Of a DNA stretch of 64,000 nucleotides, positions 47,930 to 57,402 are shown one piece after another. The stretch is from the NCBI RefSeq assembly GCF_005166025.1, contig NZ_CP028923.1, positions 857,001 through 921,000 of the forward strand, read 5' to 3'. Under the pieces are notes generated by a model. That model searched no databases, was not told the DNA's origin, and saw only the letters and a list, made by a program, of their open reading frames with translations. The stretch is from Mangrovivirga cuniculi. Its GTDB lineage: Bacteria; Bacteroidota; Bacteroidia; Cytophagales; Cyclobacteriaceae. The stretch's first letter is position 1, and each line of letters begins with the position of its first letter. A program made the translations under genes and the position numbers.

Positions 47930-48835
47930 CTAATTGTTTAAAGATCGACTCATTTCTACAGGAGTCACTTTAAAGCCAAGCTTTCTCAATCCTGAAATTA
48001 AACCTTCCTTACCTACCAGGTGACCGGCACCGACAGCAATAAAAGAATTTTTGTTATTGATTAAATCGGGGATTTTACTCAGCCATTCTCTGTTTCTGTC
48101 TCTTAGTAGCATATTTTTTTCATCTTCACTTAATCCATTAGACATCAGGTCTGCTTCTATAGACTCCAGTTTATTAGCAAAGTAATTCCGGATCATCAGG
48201 TTCAATAATACTTTATTTTCATCTATGTTATCTACAGCATCTTCTAGTATTTCAAGCTGCCTTAAGACACTGATTCGGTTAAAAAGCAAATTCATCTGAA
48301 AAGATGTAGTTTCAAGTCCTACTAATTCTATATTATTGTTATTTGCATAATCCAGGAAATACTGATCGATTAACACTTCGTTTGTTTCAGCAAGAACAGG
48401 GAATTCCTGCACATAAATAGCCTGAGTAAACATGCTCCAAGCCATCGCTGGTTTAAACTGGTTTAAATATAAAACAGATACACCCAGGTTTTCTTTCAAT
48501 AGGTTATTGAGTTTCTTAAACTTAACACTATCCATTATATCACTTAGGAGAGTGTCCTCCATCAGGGTGTATTTTATAACTTTCCTAAGAAGGTCTGTAG
48601 AATCGGTAACTGTTTCACCTACAATTAATTCAGCTCGTGTTAAAGCCTCGGTCACTGCAGGAAGGCTGTCAATATAACTTTTGTCTAATAAATGTAAAGT
48701 GCCATAAAGATATGAGACTTTATCTGTTTCAGGATGCTCGATTTTCCAAAGCAAACTGGAGTTTTTCTGGGAAAAAAGTATTTCCGGGTGGCTAATCAGA
48801 ATTATAAACAATATATAAACGCACGATTTTCTCAT
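47930..48835 (-). CDS. TraB/GumN-family protein
   Basis: 301 residues with a signal peptide (...SHPEILFSQ). Family hallmarks: LLWKIEHPETDKVSYLYGTLHLLD at the start, AELIVGETVTDS, and the C-terminal FIAVGAGHLVGKEGLISGLRKLGFKVTPV. The two GxxH motifs fit the proposed metal-dependent hydrolase fold (Tiki/TraB superfamily). Substrate unknown. It lies 80 bp upstream of the sigma-54 regulator on the same strand and might be cotranscribed with it. Confidence 0.9.
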   Translation of the reverse strand: MRKSCVYILFIILISHPEILFSQKNSSLLWKIEHPETDKVSYLYGTLHLLDKSYIDSLPAVTEALTRAELIVGETVTDSTDLLRKVIKYTLMEDTLLSDIMDSVKFKKLNNLLKENLGVSVLYLNQFKPAMAWSMFTQAIYVQEFPVLAETNEVLIDQYFLDYANNNNIELVGLETTSFQMNLLFNRISVLRQLEILEDAVDNIDENKVLLNLMIRNYFANKLESIEADLMSNGLSEDEKNMLLRDRNREWLSKIPDLINNKNSFIAVGAGHLVGKEGLISGLRKLGFKVTPVEMSRSLNN

Positions 48836-48888
48836 CCACTTTTTAATAAAAGATACATTTAATTTCGGGTTATTTCAATAATGCGAAA

Positions 48889-48917
48889 TAAAAAAGGATC
48901 AGCAGGCGCTGATCCTT
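48889..48917 (-). terminator. Minus-strand terminator
   Basis: Perfect 10-bp stem AAGGATCAGC (48894-48903), loop AGGC, GCTGATCCTT (48908-48917). Followed on the minus strand by six Ts. No gene ends nearby on that strand except ahcY, 515 bp upstream. Confidence 0.8.
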
Positions 48918-49048
48918 AATTCCATAGCCGGAATCTGTTAAGTATATGGTATTAGCCCGGTTGTTGCTAATACTTATTAATACTACAAAACCGTGCCAAA
49001 ATGAAAAATAGTTGAAATCTGCTTAAAATCAATATGTGTGTAAATATT

Positions 49049-49072
49049 AGGTGAGGACCCTTTCACCTTTTT
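49049..49072 (+). terminator. Weak plus-strand hairpin with T run
   Basis: AGGTGA (49049-49054), 8-nt loop, TCACCT (49063-49068), then TTTT. No plus-strand gene precedes it, so it may end a short transcript or be incidental. Confidence 0.4.
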
Positions 49073-49096
49073 GTAGAATAATTCCACAATGTAGGG

Positions 49097-49129
49097 CAAA
49101 AAAAATCAGACGGTGTGTACGTCTGATTT
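49097..49129 (-). terminator. Minus-strand terminator
   Basis: 10-bp stem AAATCAGACG (49103-49112) with CGTCTGATTT (49120-49129), then eight Ts on the minus strand (49098-49105). Confidence 0.8.
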
Positions 49130-49283
49130 AATTGATCGTGTGTGTGTGAATGGTTAATAAATAATAACCTTTACCTGTCCCAATAAACTTTTTATTTATG
49201 ACAATTAATGTATTTCTTTTTAACTGAAATATTTAACCTAAACCGCCATTAATAACCTATTCTGATAAGTATATGGAAATTTC
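49097..49283 (-). ncRNA. Candidate small RNA of about 185 nt
   Basis: A -7-like box (minus strand TATTTTTG, 49289-49296) lies before, and a strong terminator (49097-49129) lies after, a stretch with no ORF. The 5' end would carry the motif CCATATACTTATCAGA, which recurs in the next interval as CCATATACTTAACAGA. I cannot match it to a known RNA family. Confidence 0.3.
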
Positions 49284-49380
49284 CATGCCAAAAATATAAA
49301 TCGTTGATTGTCAGCGTATAGATTGATAGGGTTATAAAATACCCATGGACAATAACTACAAACTGGGGAATTGTTCCACA

Positions 49381-49411
49381 AAAAAAGGGGAACAATAACT
49401 CGTCCCCTTTT
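49381..49411 (-). terminator. ahcY terminator
   Basis: AAAAGGGGA (49383-49391) pairs with TCCCCTTTT (49403-49411), with six As at 49381-49386 giving Ts on the minus strand, 21 bp past the ahcY stop. Confidence 0.85.
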
Positions 49412-49432
49412 GTTTATGTTATTGCTACGCTA

Positions 49433-50746
49433 TTAATATCTGTAGTATTCAGGCTTGAAAGGACCTTGCTTACTAACGCCGATATATTCAGCTTGCTCAT
49501 TTGTTAATTCTTCAAGCTCGACGCCAATTTTTGAAAGGTGAAGTTTAGCAACTTTTTCATCAAGATGCTTAGGCAAAGTATATACCTTGTTTTCATATTT
49601 ATCACCTTTATTCCATAATTCGATTTGAGCAAGAGTCTGGTTTGTAAATGAATTTGACATTACAAAACTAGGGTGTCCTGTAGCACAACCAAGATTAACC
49701 AGTCTTCCTTCAGCTAAAAGGATGATATCTTTTCCTTCGATTGTATATTTATCCACTTGTGGTTTGATAGTCTTTTTAGACTCACCGTGGTTATTATTTA
49801 GCCATGCAACATCAATTTCGTTGTCAAAGTGGCCTATGTTACAAACAATAGTTTTATCTTTCATCCTGGTGAAATGATCACCTGTGATGATATCTTTATT
49901 TCCTGTAGCAGTTACAACAATGTCAGCTTCTTTAACTGCATCAACCATCTTCTTTACTTCGTAACCATCCATTGCAGCCTGTAAAGCACAAATTGGATCA
50001 ATTTCGGTGACGATAACTCTTGCACCTGCACCTCTTAATGAAGCAGCAGAACCTTTGCCCACATCTCCATATCCACCTACAACTGCTACTTTTCCGGCGA
50101 TCATTACATCAGTCGCTCTTCTGATAGCATCAACTAATGATTCTTTACAGCCGTATTTGTTATCAAATTTAGATTTAGTTACTGAGTCATTAACATTGAT
50201 CGCAGGCATCGGAAGAGTGCCTTTTTTCTCACGCTCGATCAACCTTAAAACTCCTGTGGTAGTTTCTTCAGAGATACCCTGGATGTTTTGTGCAAGTTCA
50301 GGATGCTTATCCAATACCATGTTGGTTAAGTCTCCACCATCATCAAGGATCATATTCAATGGTTGTCCATCTTCAAAAACTAATGTCTGCTCGATACACC
50401 AGTTATATTCTTCTTCTGTTAAACCTTTCCATGCATAAACTGGAACACCTGTTTTAGCTATAGCAGCTGCTGCATGATCCTGGGTAGAGAATATGTTACA
50501 AGATGACCACTGAACCTCAGCTCCAAGTTCGACAAGAGTCTCAATTAAAACAGCAGTTTGAATTGTCATGTGTAAACATCCAGCAATTCTTGCTCCTTTA
50601 AGAGGTTTGTCTTTTCCGAATTCCTCACGAATCGACATCAGGCCTGGCATTTCAGCTTCTGCAAGCTCAATCTCCATCCGGCCATAATCAGCAAGATTTA
50701 TGTCTTTTACTTTGTACTTTAATTTAGTATCCTTTGCTTCTATCAT
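49433..50746 (-). CDS. ahcY: S-adenosylhomocysteine hydrolase
   Basis: 437 residues. It splits S-adenosylhomocysteine into adenosine and homocysteine using bound NAD, keeping methyltransferases active. Conserved parts: [35 protein letters not shown], the NAD loop [47 protein letters not shown] and the C-terminal [10 protein letters not shown] with its usual Lys-Tyr. Full length. A -7-like box lies 44 bp upstream and a terminator 21 bp downstream, so it is monocistronic. Confidence 0.98.
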   Translation of the reverse strand: MIEAKDTKLKYKVKDINLADYGRMEIELAEAEMPGLMSIREEFGKDKPLKGARIAGCLHMTIQTAVLIETLVELGAEVQWSSCNIFSTQDHAAAAIAKTGVPVYAWKGLTEEEYNWCIEQTLVFEDGQPLNMILDDGGDLTNMVLDKHPELAQNIQGISEETTTGVLRLIEREKKGTLPMPAINVNDSVTKSKFDNKYGCKESLVDAIRRATDVMIAGKVAVVGGYGDVGKGSAASLRGAGARVIVTEIDPICALQAAMDGYEVKKMVDAVKEADIVVTATGNKDIITGDHFTRMKDKTIVCNIGHFDNEIDVAWLNNNHGESKKTIKPQVDKYTIEGKDIILLAEGRLVNLGCATGHPSFVMSNSFTNQTLAQIELWNKGDKYENKVYTLPKHLDEKVAKLHLSKIGVELEELTNEQAEYIGVSKQGPFKPEYYRY

Positions 50747-50789
50747 GATGATATTACTGTTGATAATGTTAATTCTAAATTTAGAAACA

Positions 50790-50797
50790 CAAATTTA
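50790..50797 (-). promoter_or_regulatory. Predicted -7 element of ahcY
   Basis: Minus strand TAAATTTG matches TAnnTTTG, 43 bp before the ahcY ATG. Confidence 0.45.
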
Positions 50798-50860
50798 CTA
50801 AGTATGTTTTTAAATTTTCATGTTTAAACACTTATTCCTTAAGATTTTAACCTGAAATGG

Positions 50861-51631
50861 TCAGCTTCTGTTTATTACAAATGAGATTTCTTTTAATCCA
50901 AAGGCTTTTATACCCTCATCTGTTGACACCTGAAGTTTACCTTCATTATTTACTCCAAGGATAGTTCCATGAAAAAATTTATCTCCTGCCTGAAATAATC
51001 TTTCTTCCTGGTACCAAAGCATATTTCTATAATAAAGTGATTTTAGATAAGATGATTTTCCAGCTCTTAGTTTTAGATAAAAGGCCTCAATATTTTGGAG
51101 TATACGGAAATAGTAATCTTCAATTTCTATTTCCTTATTGGTCTCTAAAAATATAGAAGTAGCGGATGGATGGAGATTATGAGTCTGATTAATATTACTT
51201 CCAATGCCAATGATCCCTTGTTCTATTTTTCCATTTTTTAACATATTTTCTATCAATATCCCGGCGATCTTAAGTTTTTCAACGTAGATATCATTAGGCC
51301 ATTTTATGTAAACATCTTTATCGGGGATAAAAGATTTTATTGTTTCGCATACTCCCAGGCTGATGGCCGCTGTAAGCAGGAATTGATTGCCTGCATCAAG
51401 AGTTTTGGGATATACAACTATACTCAATAAAAGATTTTTACCTGGTTCAGATTCCCAGGTATTACCGCGCTGACCTTTGCCGGCCGTTTGATTTGTTGTC
51501 CAGACAACATGGCCGTCCATCAAGTTTTTGCTTTGCGATAACCCTGCGGCTATGTCATTCGTAGACTGACATGATGGCAGATAATTGGAAGTTCTTCCTA
51601 ATATTAAAAGATTGGTAGAATTTTTATGCAA
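50861..51631 (-). CDS. birA: Biotin--[acetyl-CoA-carboxylase] ligase
   Basis: 256 residues. It attaches biotin to carboxylase carrier domains via biotinyl-AMP. The biotin/ATP site is GKGQRGNTWESEPGKNLLLS, with KWPNDIYVEKLKIAGILIE, which carries the active Lys region, and GIGSNINQTH. It has no N-terminal DNA-binding domain, so it is a class I enzyme without repressor function. Divergent from rsfS with 45 bp between the starts. Confidence 0.93.
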   Translation of the reverse strand: MHKNSTNLLILGRTSNYLPSCQSTNDIAAGLSQSKNLMDGHVVWTTNQTAGKGQRGNTWESEPGKNLLLSIVVYPKTLDAGNQFLLTAAISLGVCETIKSFIPDKDVYIKWPNDIYVEKLKIAGILIENMLKNGKIEQGIIGIGSNINQTHNLHPSATSIFLETNKEIEIEDYYFRILQNIEAFYLKLRAGKSSYLKSLYYRNMLWYQEERLFQAGDKFFHGTILGVNNEGKLQVSTDEGIKAFGLKEISFVINRS

Positions 51632-51641
51632 TTATTTTTAG

Positions 51642-51649
51642 TACTTTTG
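51642..51649 (+). promoter_or_regulatory. Predicted -7 element of rsfS-ftsH
   Basis: TACTTTTG matches TAnnTTTG, 27 bp before the rsfS ATG. Confidence 0.45.
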
Positions 51650-51676
51650 GAACAAACAATTTTTATACAATAATAA

Positions 51677-52033
51677 ATGAATTCATCAGAACTTGCAGCA
51701 TTGGTTGTAGAGGGAATGCAAGATAAGAAAGCAAAAGACGTAGTGCTTCTTGATCTTCGTGAGGTTAAAAATTCGATTTCAGATTATTTTATCATCTGTA
51801 CAGGTGGTTCTGACACTCAAATTGATGCTATTGCAGACTCCGTAGAAAAAAAGGTTTACGAAGAAGCAGCAGAAAATCCGTTTAATAAAGAAGGAAATCA
51901 AAATAATCAATGGGTAATTATCGATTATGTCGATGTAGTGGCCCATGTCTTCTCCCCAAAAAACCGTGAACACTATAATCTGGAAAACTTATGGGGTGAC
52001 GCAAATATTAAACACTACGAAAACACTATTTAA
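51677..52033 (+). CDS. rsfS: Ribosomal silencing factor RsfS
   Basis: 118 residues, typical for RsfS (Iojap/YbeB family). Conserved LLDLREVKNSISDYFIICTGGSDTQIDAIADSVEKKV, then NQWVIIDYVDVVAHVFSPKNREHYNLENLWGDA. It binds L14 (uL14) on the 50S subunit and blocks joining of subunits in starvation. It is followed after 72 bp by ftsH, an order common in Bacteroidota. Confidence 0.96.
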   Translation: MNSSELAALVVEGMQDKKAKDVVLLDLREVKNSISDYFIICTGGSDTQIDAIADSVEKKVYEEAAENPFNKEGNQNNQWVIIDYVDVVAHVFSPKNREHYNLENLWGDANIKHYENTI

Positions 52034-52105
52034 TTTTTAGGCTTAACGAACAAAGTATTATATTGAACGTTAATGTATCAACACATAAACTGTAAGGTGT
52101 AAAGA

Positions 52106-54211
52106 ATGGCAAACGAGGGAAAAAATAAAGGCAAAAAGAATTTGCTTCCCAATAAAAATCCGCGCAGACAAAATTATCAGATGTTAATTATTCTGATCAT
52201 CCTGTCGGTACTTGTTGGTTTCATGATGTTAAATAACTCCGGAGGAGCTACCAGAATCACACAGAAAAAATTCGAGGAAATGTACCTCGATAAAGATGTG
52301 AAAAGGGTAGAGCTGGTCAAGAACCAGGATCTAGTGGAGGTATTTCTGAAAGAAGAAGCACTTGAAAATGAAAAATATAAAGAACTTTTAAATGGAAATT
52401 CAACCTTCGGCTTTACCGGAGGGCCGCAATTTTTCTTTAAAGTAGCTGGTGCTGAAAAGTTCGCTGAAGACTTTAGCAAACTAGAGGCCGAAGCCGGTGG
52501 TGATCAACCGGGTCTTGAAATTACTGAAAGGGAATCTCTCGGAGAATTCTTTTTTAGTTATGGATTGATCTTTTTAATGATCATCGGATTTTTCTTCCTT
52601 ATGAGAAGAATGACCGGTGGTGGTGGTCCTGGTGGACAAATATTCAATATTGGTAAATCTAAAGCAGCTCTATTTGATGCTGAAAATAAGGTTAAAATTA
52701 CTTTTAATGATGTTGCCGGTCTGGATGAAGCTAAGGAAGAGGTAAAGGAAATTGTTGAGTTTCTTAAGAATCCGGGAAAATTCACTAAGCTGGGAGGTAA
52801 AATACCTAAAGGTGCACTCCTTGTAGGACCTCCGGGTACAGGTAAAACTCTTCTTGCAAAGGCAGTTGCCGGTGAGGCAGCAGTTCCTTTCTTTAGTTTA
52901 TCAGGTTCTGACTTTGTGGAAATGTTCGTCGGTGTTGGAGCAGCACGTGTGCGTGACTTATTTAAGCAGGCTAAAGAGAAAGCACCTTGTATCGTATTTA
53001 TTGATGAGATCGATGCAATTGGTAGAAGCAGAGGTAAAGGACAGATGCCGGGTTCTAATGATGAACGTGAAAATACACTGAATTCATTACTGGTTGAAAT
53101 GGATGGTTTCTCTACTGATAGTGGAGTTATTATACTGGCAGCGACCAACAGACCTGATGTTCTAGACCAGGCGCTTTTGAGACCTGGACGTTTTGACCGT
53201 CAGATCAGTGTCGATAAACCGGATATCGTAGGACGTACTGCAATTTTTAAAGTTCACCTAAAGCCAATCAGATTGGATAGCGAGGTAGATGCTAAAAAAC
53301 TTGCTGCTCAGACTCCGGGTTTTGCAGGAGCTGAAATAGCCAACGTCTGTAATGAAGCTGCTCTGATTGCAGCCAGAAAAAATAAAGAAAAAGTCGATAT
53401 GCAGGATTTTCAGGATGCTATCGACCGGGTGATCGGAGGATTAGAGAAGAAAAATAAAATCATTTCCCCTGAAGAAAAAGAGATTGTTGCTTACCACGAG
53501 GCTGGTCATGCTGTAGCAGGTTGGTTCCTTGAGCATGCAGATCCATTGGTAAAAGTAAGTATAGTTCCAAGAGGTATTGCCGCATTAGGTTATGCACAGT
53601 ATTTACCTAAGGAGCAGTTCCTGTATCAGACAGAACAGTTAATAGATGAAATGTGCATGGCTCTTGGCGGTCGTGCAGCCGAAGAAATAACTTTTGGTAA
53701 GATTTCAACAGGTGCCTTATCTGATTTGGAAAGAGTGACTAAAATGGCTTATTCTATTGTTACTGTTTATGGAATGAATGATAAAATCGGAAATGTCTCG
53801 TTTTATGATTCAAAAGGTCAGAACGATTACTCGATGACTAAGCCATATTCAGAAAACACAGCTAAGTTGATAGATGAAGAAGTTAAAAAAATCGTTTCAT
53901 CAGCTTACGAGAGAGTAAAGAAACTACTTCTTGATAAAAAGGATAAATTAGAGATTCTTGCAAAAGAACTTCTAGAGAAAGAGATTCTTTTCCAAAACGA
54001 CCTGAATAAGTTGATCGGTCCAAGACCATTTAAGCATCAAACAACTTATCAGAAATTTACCAGTGAGGTAGAAGAACAGGAAAAAGAAGAAGAAAAGAAG
54101 AAAAAAGAAGAAGATAATAAAAATCAGGCTTCGACCAATGGTCATGAAAAACCGGAAGCTGCAGAAGTAGATTCGACCGGTGATAAGCCTGATGAGGATT
54201 CCAAGTCCTGA
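52106..54211 (+). CDS. ftsH: ATP-dependent zinc metalloprotease FtsH
   Basis: 701 residues. Two transmembrane segments (about 25-43 and 145-165) flank a periplasmic domain. The AAA+ domain has Walker A GPPGTGKT (241-248), [15 protein letters not shown] and the second region of homology [18 protein letters not shown]. The zinc site is HEAGH (464-468). The tail is very acidic and lysine-rich, with KKEEDNKN-type low complexity over the last 50 residues. It degrades misfolded membrane and short-lived regulatory proteins. Likely cotranscribed with rsfS and closed by a terminator. Confidence 0.98.
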   Translation: MANEGKNKGKKNLLPNKNPRRQNYQMLIILIILSVLVGFMMLNNSGGATRITQKKFEEMYLDKDVKRVELVKNQDLVEVFLKEEALENEKYKELLNGNSTFGFTGGPQFFFKVAGAEKFAEDFSKLEAEAGGDQPGLEITERESLGEFFFSYGLIFLMIIGFFFLMRRMTGGGGPGGQIFNIGKSKAALFDAENKVKITFNDVAGLDEAKEEVKEIVEFLKNPGKFTKLGGKIPKGALLVGPPGTGKTLLAKAVAGEAAVPFFSLSGSDFVEMFVGVGAARVRDLFKQAKEKAPCIVFIDEIDAIGRSRGKGQMPGSNDERENTLNSLLVEMDGFSTDSGVIILAATNRPDVLDQALLRPGRFDRQISVDKPDIVGRTAIFKVHLKPIRLDSEVDAKKLAAQTPGFAGAEIANVCNEAALIAARKNKEKVDMQDFQDAIDRVIGGLEKKNKIISPEEKEIVAYHEAGHAVAGWFLEHADPLVKVSIVPRGIAALGYAQYLPKEQFLYQTEQLIDEMCMALGGRAAEEITFGKISTGALSDLERVTKMAYSIVTVYGMNDKIGNVSFYDSKGQNDYSMTKPYSENTAKLIDEEVKKIVSSAYERVKKLLLDKKDKLEILAKELLEKEILFQNDLNKLIGPRPFKHQTTYQKFTSEVEEQEKEEEKKKKEEDNKNQASTNGHEKPEAAEVDSTGDKPDEDSKS

Positions 54212-54230
54212 TCAATTAATAAAAATTCAC

Positions 54231-54263
54231 AAAGCCGGGTACAAATGTGCTCGGCTTTTTTTA
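54231..54263 (+). terminator. ftsH terminator
   Basis: AAGCCG near 54232 pairs with CGGCTT near 54252, extended by weaker pairs GTAC/GTGC, then seven Ts. Confidence 0.75.
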
Positions 54264-54318
54264 TTTTACTTGATAATTATTGCAAAAAAAGTGCATTTTT
54301 GCACAAATTTTTTAAATA

Positions 54319-55092
54319 ATGCCTGAATTAAAGATCGATCTTCAAGAAGATAAAAAATTATATTTTGCTTCTGATTTTCATTTGGGAGTTGATGCTATCG
54401 ACACAAGTATAGAAAGGGAAAAAAAGCTTATTTCCTGGCTTAAAAGTGTATCAGAAGATGCTCATGCAATTTTCCTTGTCGGAGATATTTTTGATTTTTG
54501 GTTTGAGTATAAGAAAGTAGTTCCCAAAGGGTTTGTTGGTTTTATTAATCAAATTCGTGAAACGGTAGATTCCGGGATTCCGGTTTACCTTTTTAAAGGA
54601 AACCACGATATGTGGATGTTCGATTATCTACCAGAGGTTACAGGGGCTGAAATAATTTCTGATGAACTGAAAATAGGTGTTAATGGAAAAAGGCTATTTA
54701 TACATCATGGAGATGGTCTTGGGCCTGGAGATAAGTCATACAAACTACTCAAGAAAGTTTTTCGAAGTTCAGTTTGCCAGTGGTTGTTTGCTGCATTACA
54801 CCCCGCAATTGGAATGGGCATAGCCCACTTTTGGTCCTCTCAGAGCAAGAAGAAAAACAATGGCCTGGAGCAAACTTTTGAAGAAAAGGAAAAAGAAAAT
54901 ATTTGGCTGTTCTGCCGTGAAAACGAAAAAGTTCAGCACTTTGACATGTACATTTGTGGACATAGACACTTGGTGCTAGAAATGGATGTAACAAAAAATA
55001 GTCGTTATTATAACATCGGAGAATGGATGACAGGAGCTCCATACGGAGTATTTGATGGTCAGGAATTTCACTTATGTACTTACACAGGATAA
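54319..55092 (+). CDS. lpxH: UDP-2,3-diacylglucosamine hydrolase, LpxH-like
   Basis: 257-residue calcineurin-like phosphoesterase. Metal motifs in order: SDFHLG, GDIFDFWFEYK, GNHDMWMFDY, IHHGDGLGPGDKSYK, CGHRH. This set, with the FDFWFEY and GNHD context, fits LpxH, which hydrolyses UDP-2,3-diacyl-GlcN to lipid X in lipid A synthesis. It shares a 19-bp overlap with the next gene. The Bacteroidota enzyme is divergent from E. coli LpxH, so the assignment is strong but not certain. Confidence 0.87.
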   Translation: MPELKIDLQEDKKLYFASDFHLGVDAIDTSIEREKKLISWLKSVSEDAHAIFLVGDIFDFWFEYKKVVPKGFVGFINQIRETVDSGIPVYLFKGNHDMWMFDYLPEVTGAEIISDELKIGVNGKRLFIHHGDGLGPGDKSYKLLKKVFRSSVCQWLFAALHPAIGMGIAHFWSSQSKKKNNGLEQTFEEKEKENIWLFCRENEKVQHFDMYICGHRHLVLEMDVTKNSRYYNIGEWMTGAPYGVFDGQEFHLCTYTG

Positions 55093-55859
55093 CTATAGCA
55101 TTTATTATTGGATTGATAATACTGGCTTCTCCAGGTGGATTTGCTCAGAAAAATAATACAGTACTAATACCTGTTAATAACACATGCCTGGCAGTAATTA
55201 CCGATGATCAAATTGTTTTTAAGGATGCTTTAAGTAATGTTGATAAAAAACTACCTACCAGAAACAGAAATCAACTCGTTTTCTATGGCGGGAATGAAGT
55301 GATAACCTTTGACAAATTCTCTCAAACTGTATATTTCCTCGATGGGAATTTAAATCTTGTGAGAGAGTTATCTCTTTTTGATTATTCGAATTTTTCTATT
55401 GATTATTTGTTTTACAAAGGGTTCGATGTATTCACAGCAATTTCAATAAATGAGAAAAAGGTCAGTAACATTGATCTTAAAACTGGTGAGGTATTAGAAG
55501 TTTCTGATAATGAGCTTTCAAAACTAGGTCAAAACTCAATCGTTATACCCACCAGGATCCCCACCGCATTGATTTCTGACAATAAATTGATCTATGTCAC
55601 TGATTCCGGAATAGATATCCGCGAAGATCATCTATTCGATAAAGTGATTGGGTTTCAAGGCAAGGATCTTCTCCTTCATTCAGTTGATGGAGAAAATTTT
55701 ATTTTCAATTTAAAAGCAAACCATCTTTTTGAATGTGATGGCCTGGAGATTGATTATCAGGAGAAAGATTCCATAAGAATCATGGACGGAAAGCTTTACT
55801 ATTATACCGCTCAGGGACTTCTACTTCCATTAAGCACTCAGATTTACCGTTGCAGGTAA
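55074..55859 (+). CDS. Secreted protein of unknown function coupled to lpxH
   Basis: 261 residues with a signal peptide (...ASPGGFAQ). No family recognised. Its strands alternate like a small propeller (YGGNEVITFDKFSQTVYFLDGNLNLVRELSLFDYSN, NKLIYVTDSGIDIREDHLFDKVIGF). It ends with a Cys-containing tail QIYRCR. The ATG lies within the end of lpxH (19-bp overlap), so translation is probably coupled. A role in the envelope is inferred from that and from the signal peptide. Confidence 0.7.
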   Translation: MYLHRITIAFIIGLIILASPGGFAQKNNTVLIPVNNTCLAVITDDQIVFKDALSNVDKKLPTRNRNQLVFYGGNEVITFDKFSQTVYFLDGNLNLVRELSLFDYSNFSIDYLFYKGFDVFTAISINEKKVSNIDLKTGEVLEVSDNELSKLGQNSIVIPTRIPTALISDNKLIYVTDSGIDIREDHLFDKVIGFQGKDLLLHSVDGENFIFNLKANHLFECDGLEIDYQEKDSIRIMDGKLYYYTAQGLLLPLSTQIYRCR

Positions 55860-56019
55860 AATATTCTCTTCTCCTTGTCCGAAAACGATACAAATAGACT
55901 ATATTGTGTTCAATAATGAACAGCCGCTTTTTCGGTTAATTGCTTTATAGTGTGATTACGGGCATTTTTATTATTGGCACATTATTGGACTTATATTTTT
56001 TACAAAGAAGAGAAAAACA

Positions 56020-57402
56020 ATGGAAGAAAAAGAACTGGGTAAAATATTAATAATCGATGATGATGAGGATGTGTTATTGGCTGCCAAGCTGCTATTGAAA
56101 AAGCATGCGAAGGAAGTAATAATAGAAAAGAACCCTAAGAAAATCCCTTTTCTCCTTAATAACGACACCTATGATGTAATCCTTCTGGATATGAATTTTA
56201 GTAAGGATATCACCTCTGGGAAAGAAGGTTTTTACTGGCTAGAACAAATTAAAGAAAAGGACCCCAACGCAGTCGTTATTCTTATTACAGCTTTTGGAGA
56301 TGTAGAGATGGCTGTTAGAGCACTTAAAGTAGGAGCAACCGACTTTGTATTAAAGCCTTGGCAAAATGAAAAGCTGGTAGCTACAATTTCCTCAGCCTCT
56401 CGTTTAAAGCAATCATATAACAAGGTTGAGCAATTAAGTACTGCAAAAAAGTCTCTGGAGGAAGAAATATCCCAATCTTTTAAAGATATCATTGGTGAGA
56501 GTCAACCGATGCAAGATGTGTTCAATCTTATTGATAAGGTTGCTAAGACAGATGCAAACGTATTGATTCTTGGTGAAAACGGAACCGGAAAAGAGTTGGT
56601 TGCAAGAGCTTTACATGCCAGGTCGCTAAGGCATGAAGAGGTATTCGTATCGGTTGATATGGGAGCAATAACAGAAACGTTATTCGAAAGTGAACTTTTC
56701 GGGCATAAAAAAGGAGCGTTTACAGATGCCAAGGAAGACAGAGCTGGTAGGTTTGAGGTAGCGAATAATGGAACGCTCTTTCTGGATGAAATCGGAAACC
56801 TGAGTCTTCCCCTTCAGGCGAAACTTTTAGCAGCACTTCAAAACCGGGAGATCAGACGTATTGGTTCAAATAAAACAGTTAATATCGATATACGATTAAT
56901 TTGTGCTACCAATATGCCGGTATATGAAATGGTCTCAGATAATTCATTCAGACAGGATTTGCTTTACAGGATAAATACAGTAGAAATTAAGCTTCCTGCA
57001 CTGAGAGAAAGACGTGATGATATTCCTCTTCTTGTTGATCACTTTGTAAAAATATATTCGAAGAAATACAGAAAGCCTATTCAACGTGTTTCAGCAAATG
57101 CTTTGAAAAAATTAAAGGCTTACCAGTGGCCAGGTAACATAAGAGAATTACAGCATGTGGTTGAACGATCTGTCATTATGAGTGATGGTGACGTACTGGA
57201 TGAACACAACTTTTTACTTTCTTCTCAGGCAACGAGCGACGAGCCAATTTTAGGAGAAGATGTTTTTAACCTGGATGAAGTGGAAAAGCAGGTAGTTCAA
57301 AAGGCAATTAATAAACATAGTGGAAATATTTCCAAGGCAGCAAAGGAGCTAGGGCTTACGCGTGCTGCATTATACAGAAGATTAGAAAAACATGGTCTCT
57401 AG
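56020..57402 (+). CDS. Sigma-54-dependent response regulator (NtrC family)
   Basis: 460 residues: receiver with Asp57 (VILLDMNFSKD), AAA+ with Walker A GENGTGKE, GTLFLDEIGNL, and a Fis-type C terminus (GNISKAAKELGLTRAALYRRLEKHGL). The sigma-54 contact motif is GAFTDA (232-237), a change of the second G. It overlaps its histidine kinase gene by 11 bp, so the two form a coupled two-component pair. Upstream at 55975 is a partial -24/-12-like sequence, TGGCACATTATTGGA. Confidence 0.93.
   Translation: MEEKELGKILIIDDDEDVLLAAKLLLKKHAKEVIIEKNPKKIPFLLNNDTYDVILLDMNFSKDITSGKEGFYWLEQIKEKDPNAVVILITAFGDVEMAVRALKVGATDFVLKPWQNEKLVATISSASRLKQSYNKVEQLSTAKKSLEEEISQSFKDIIGESQPMQDVFNLIDKVAKTDANVLILGENGTGKELVARALHARSLRHEEVFVSVDMGAITETLFESELFGHKKGAFTDAKEDRAGRFEVANNGTLFLDEIGNLSLPLQAKLLAALQNREIRRIGSNKTVNIDIRLICATNMPVYEMVSDNSFRQDLLYRINTVEIKLPALRERRDDIPLLVDHFVKIYSKKYRKPIQRVSANALKKLKAYQWPGNIRELQHVVERSVIMSDGDVLDEHNFLLSSQATSDEPILGEDVFNLDEVEKQVVQKAINKHSGNISKAAKELGLTRAALYRRLEKHGL

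Larger units (their letters stand above)
48836..49432. other. 600-bp intergenic region with tandem terminators
   Basis: No protein gene. It holds three minus-strand terminators, a plus-strand hairpin and a 16-nt near-repeat, TCTG(A/T)TAAGTATATGG, at 48934-48949 and 49261-49276. The layout suggests one or two small untranslated transcripts read leftward. Confidence 0.6.
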
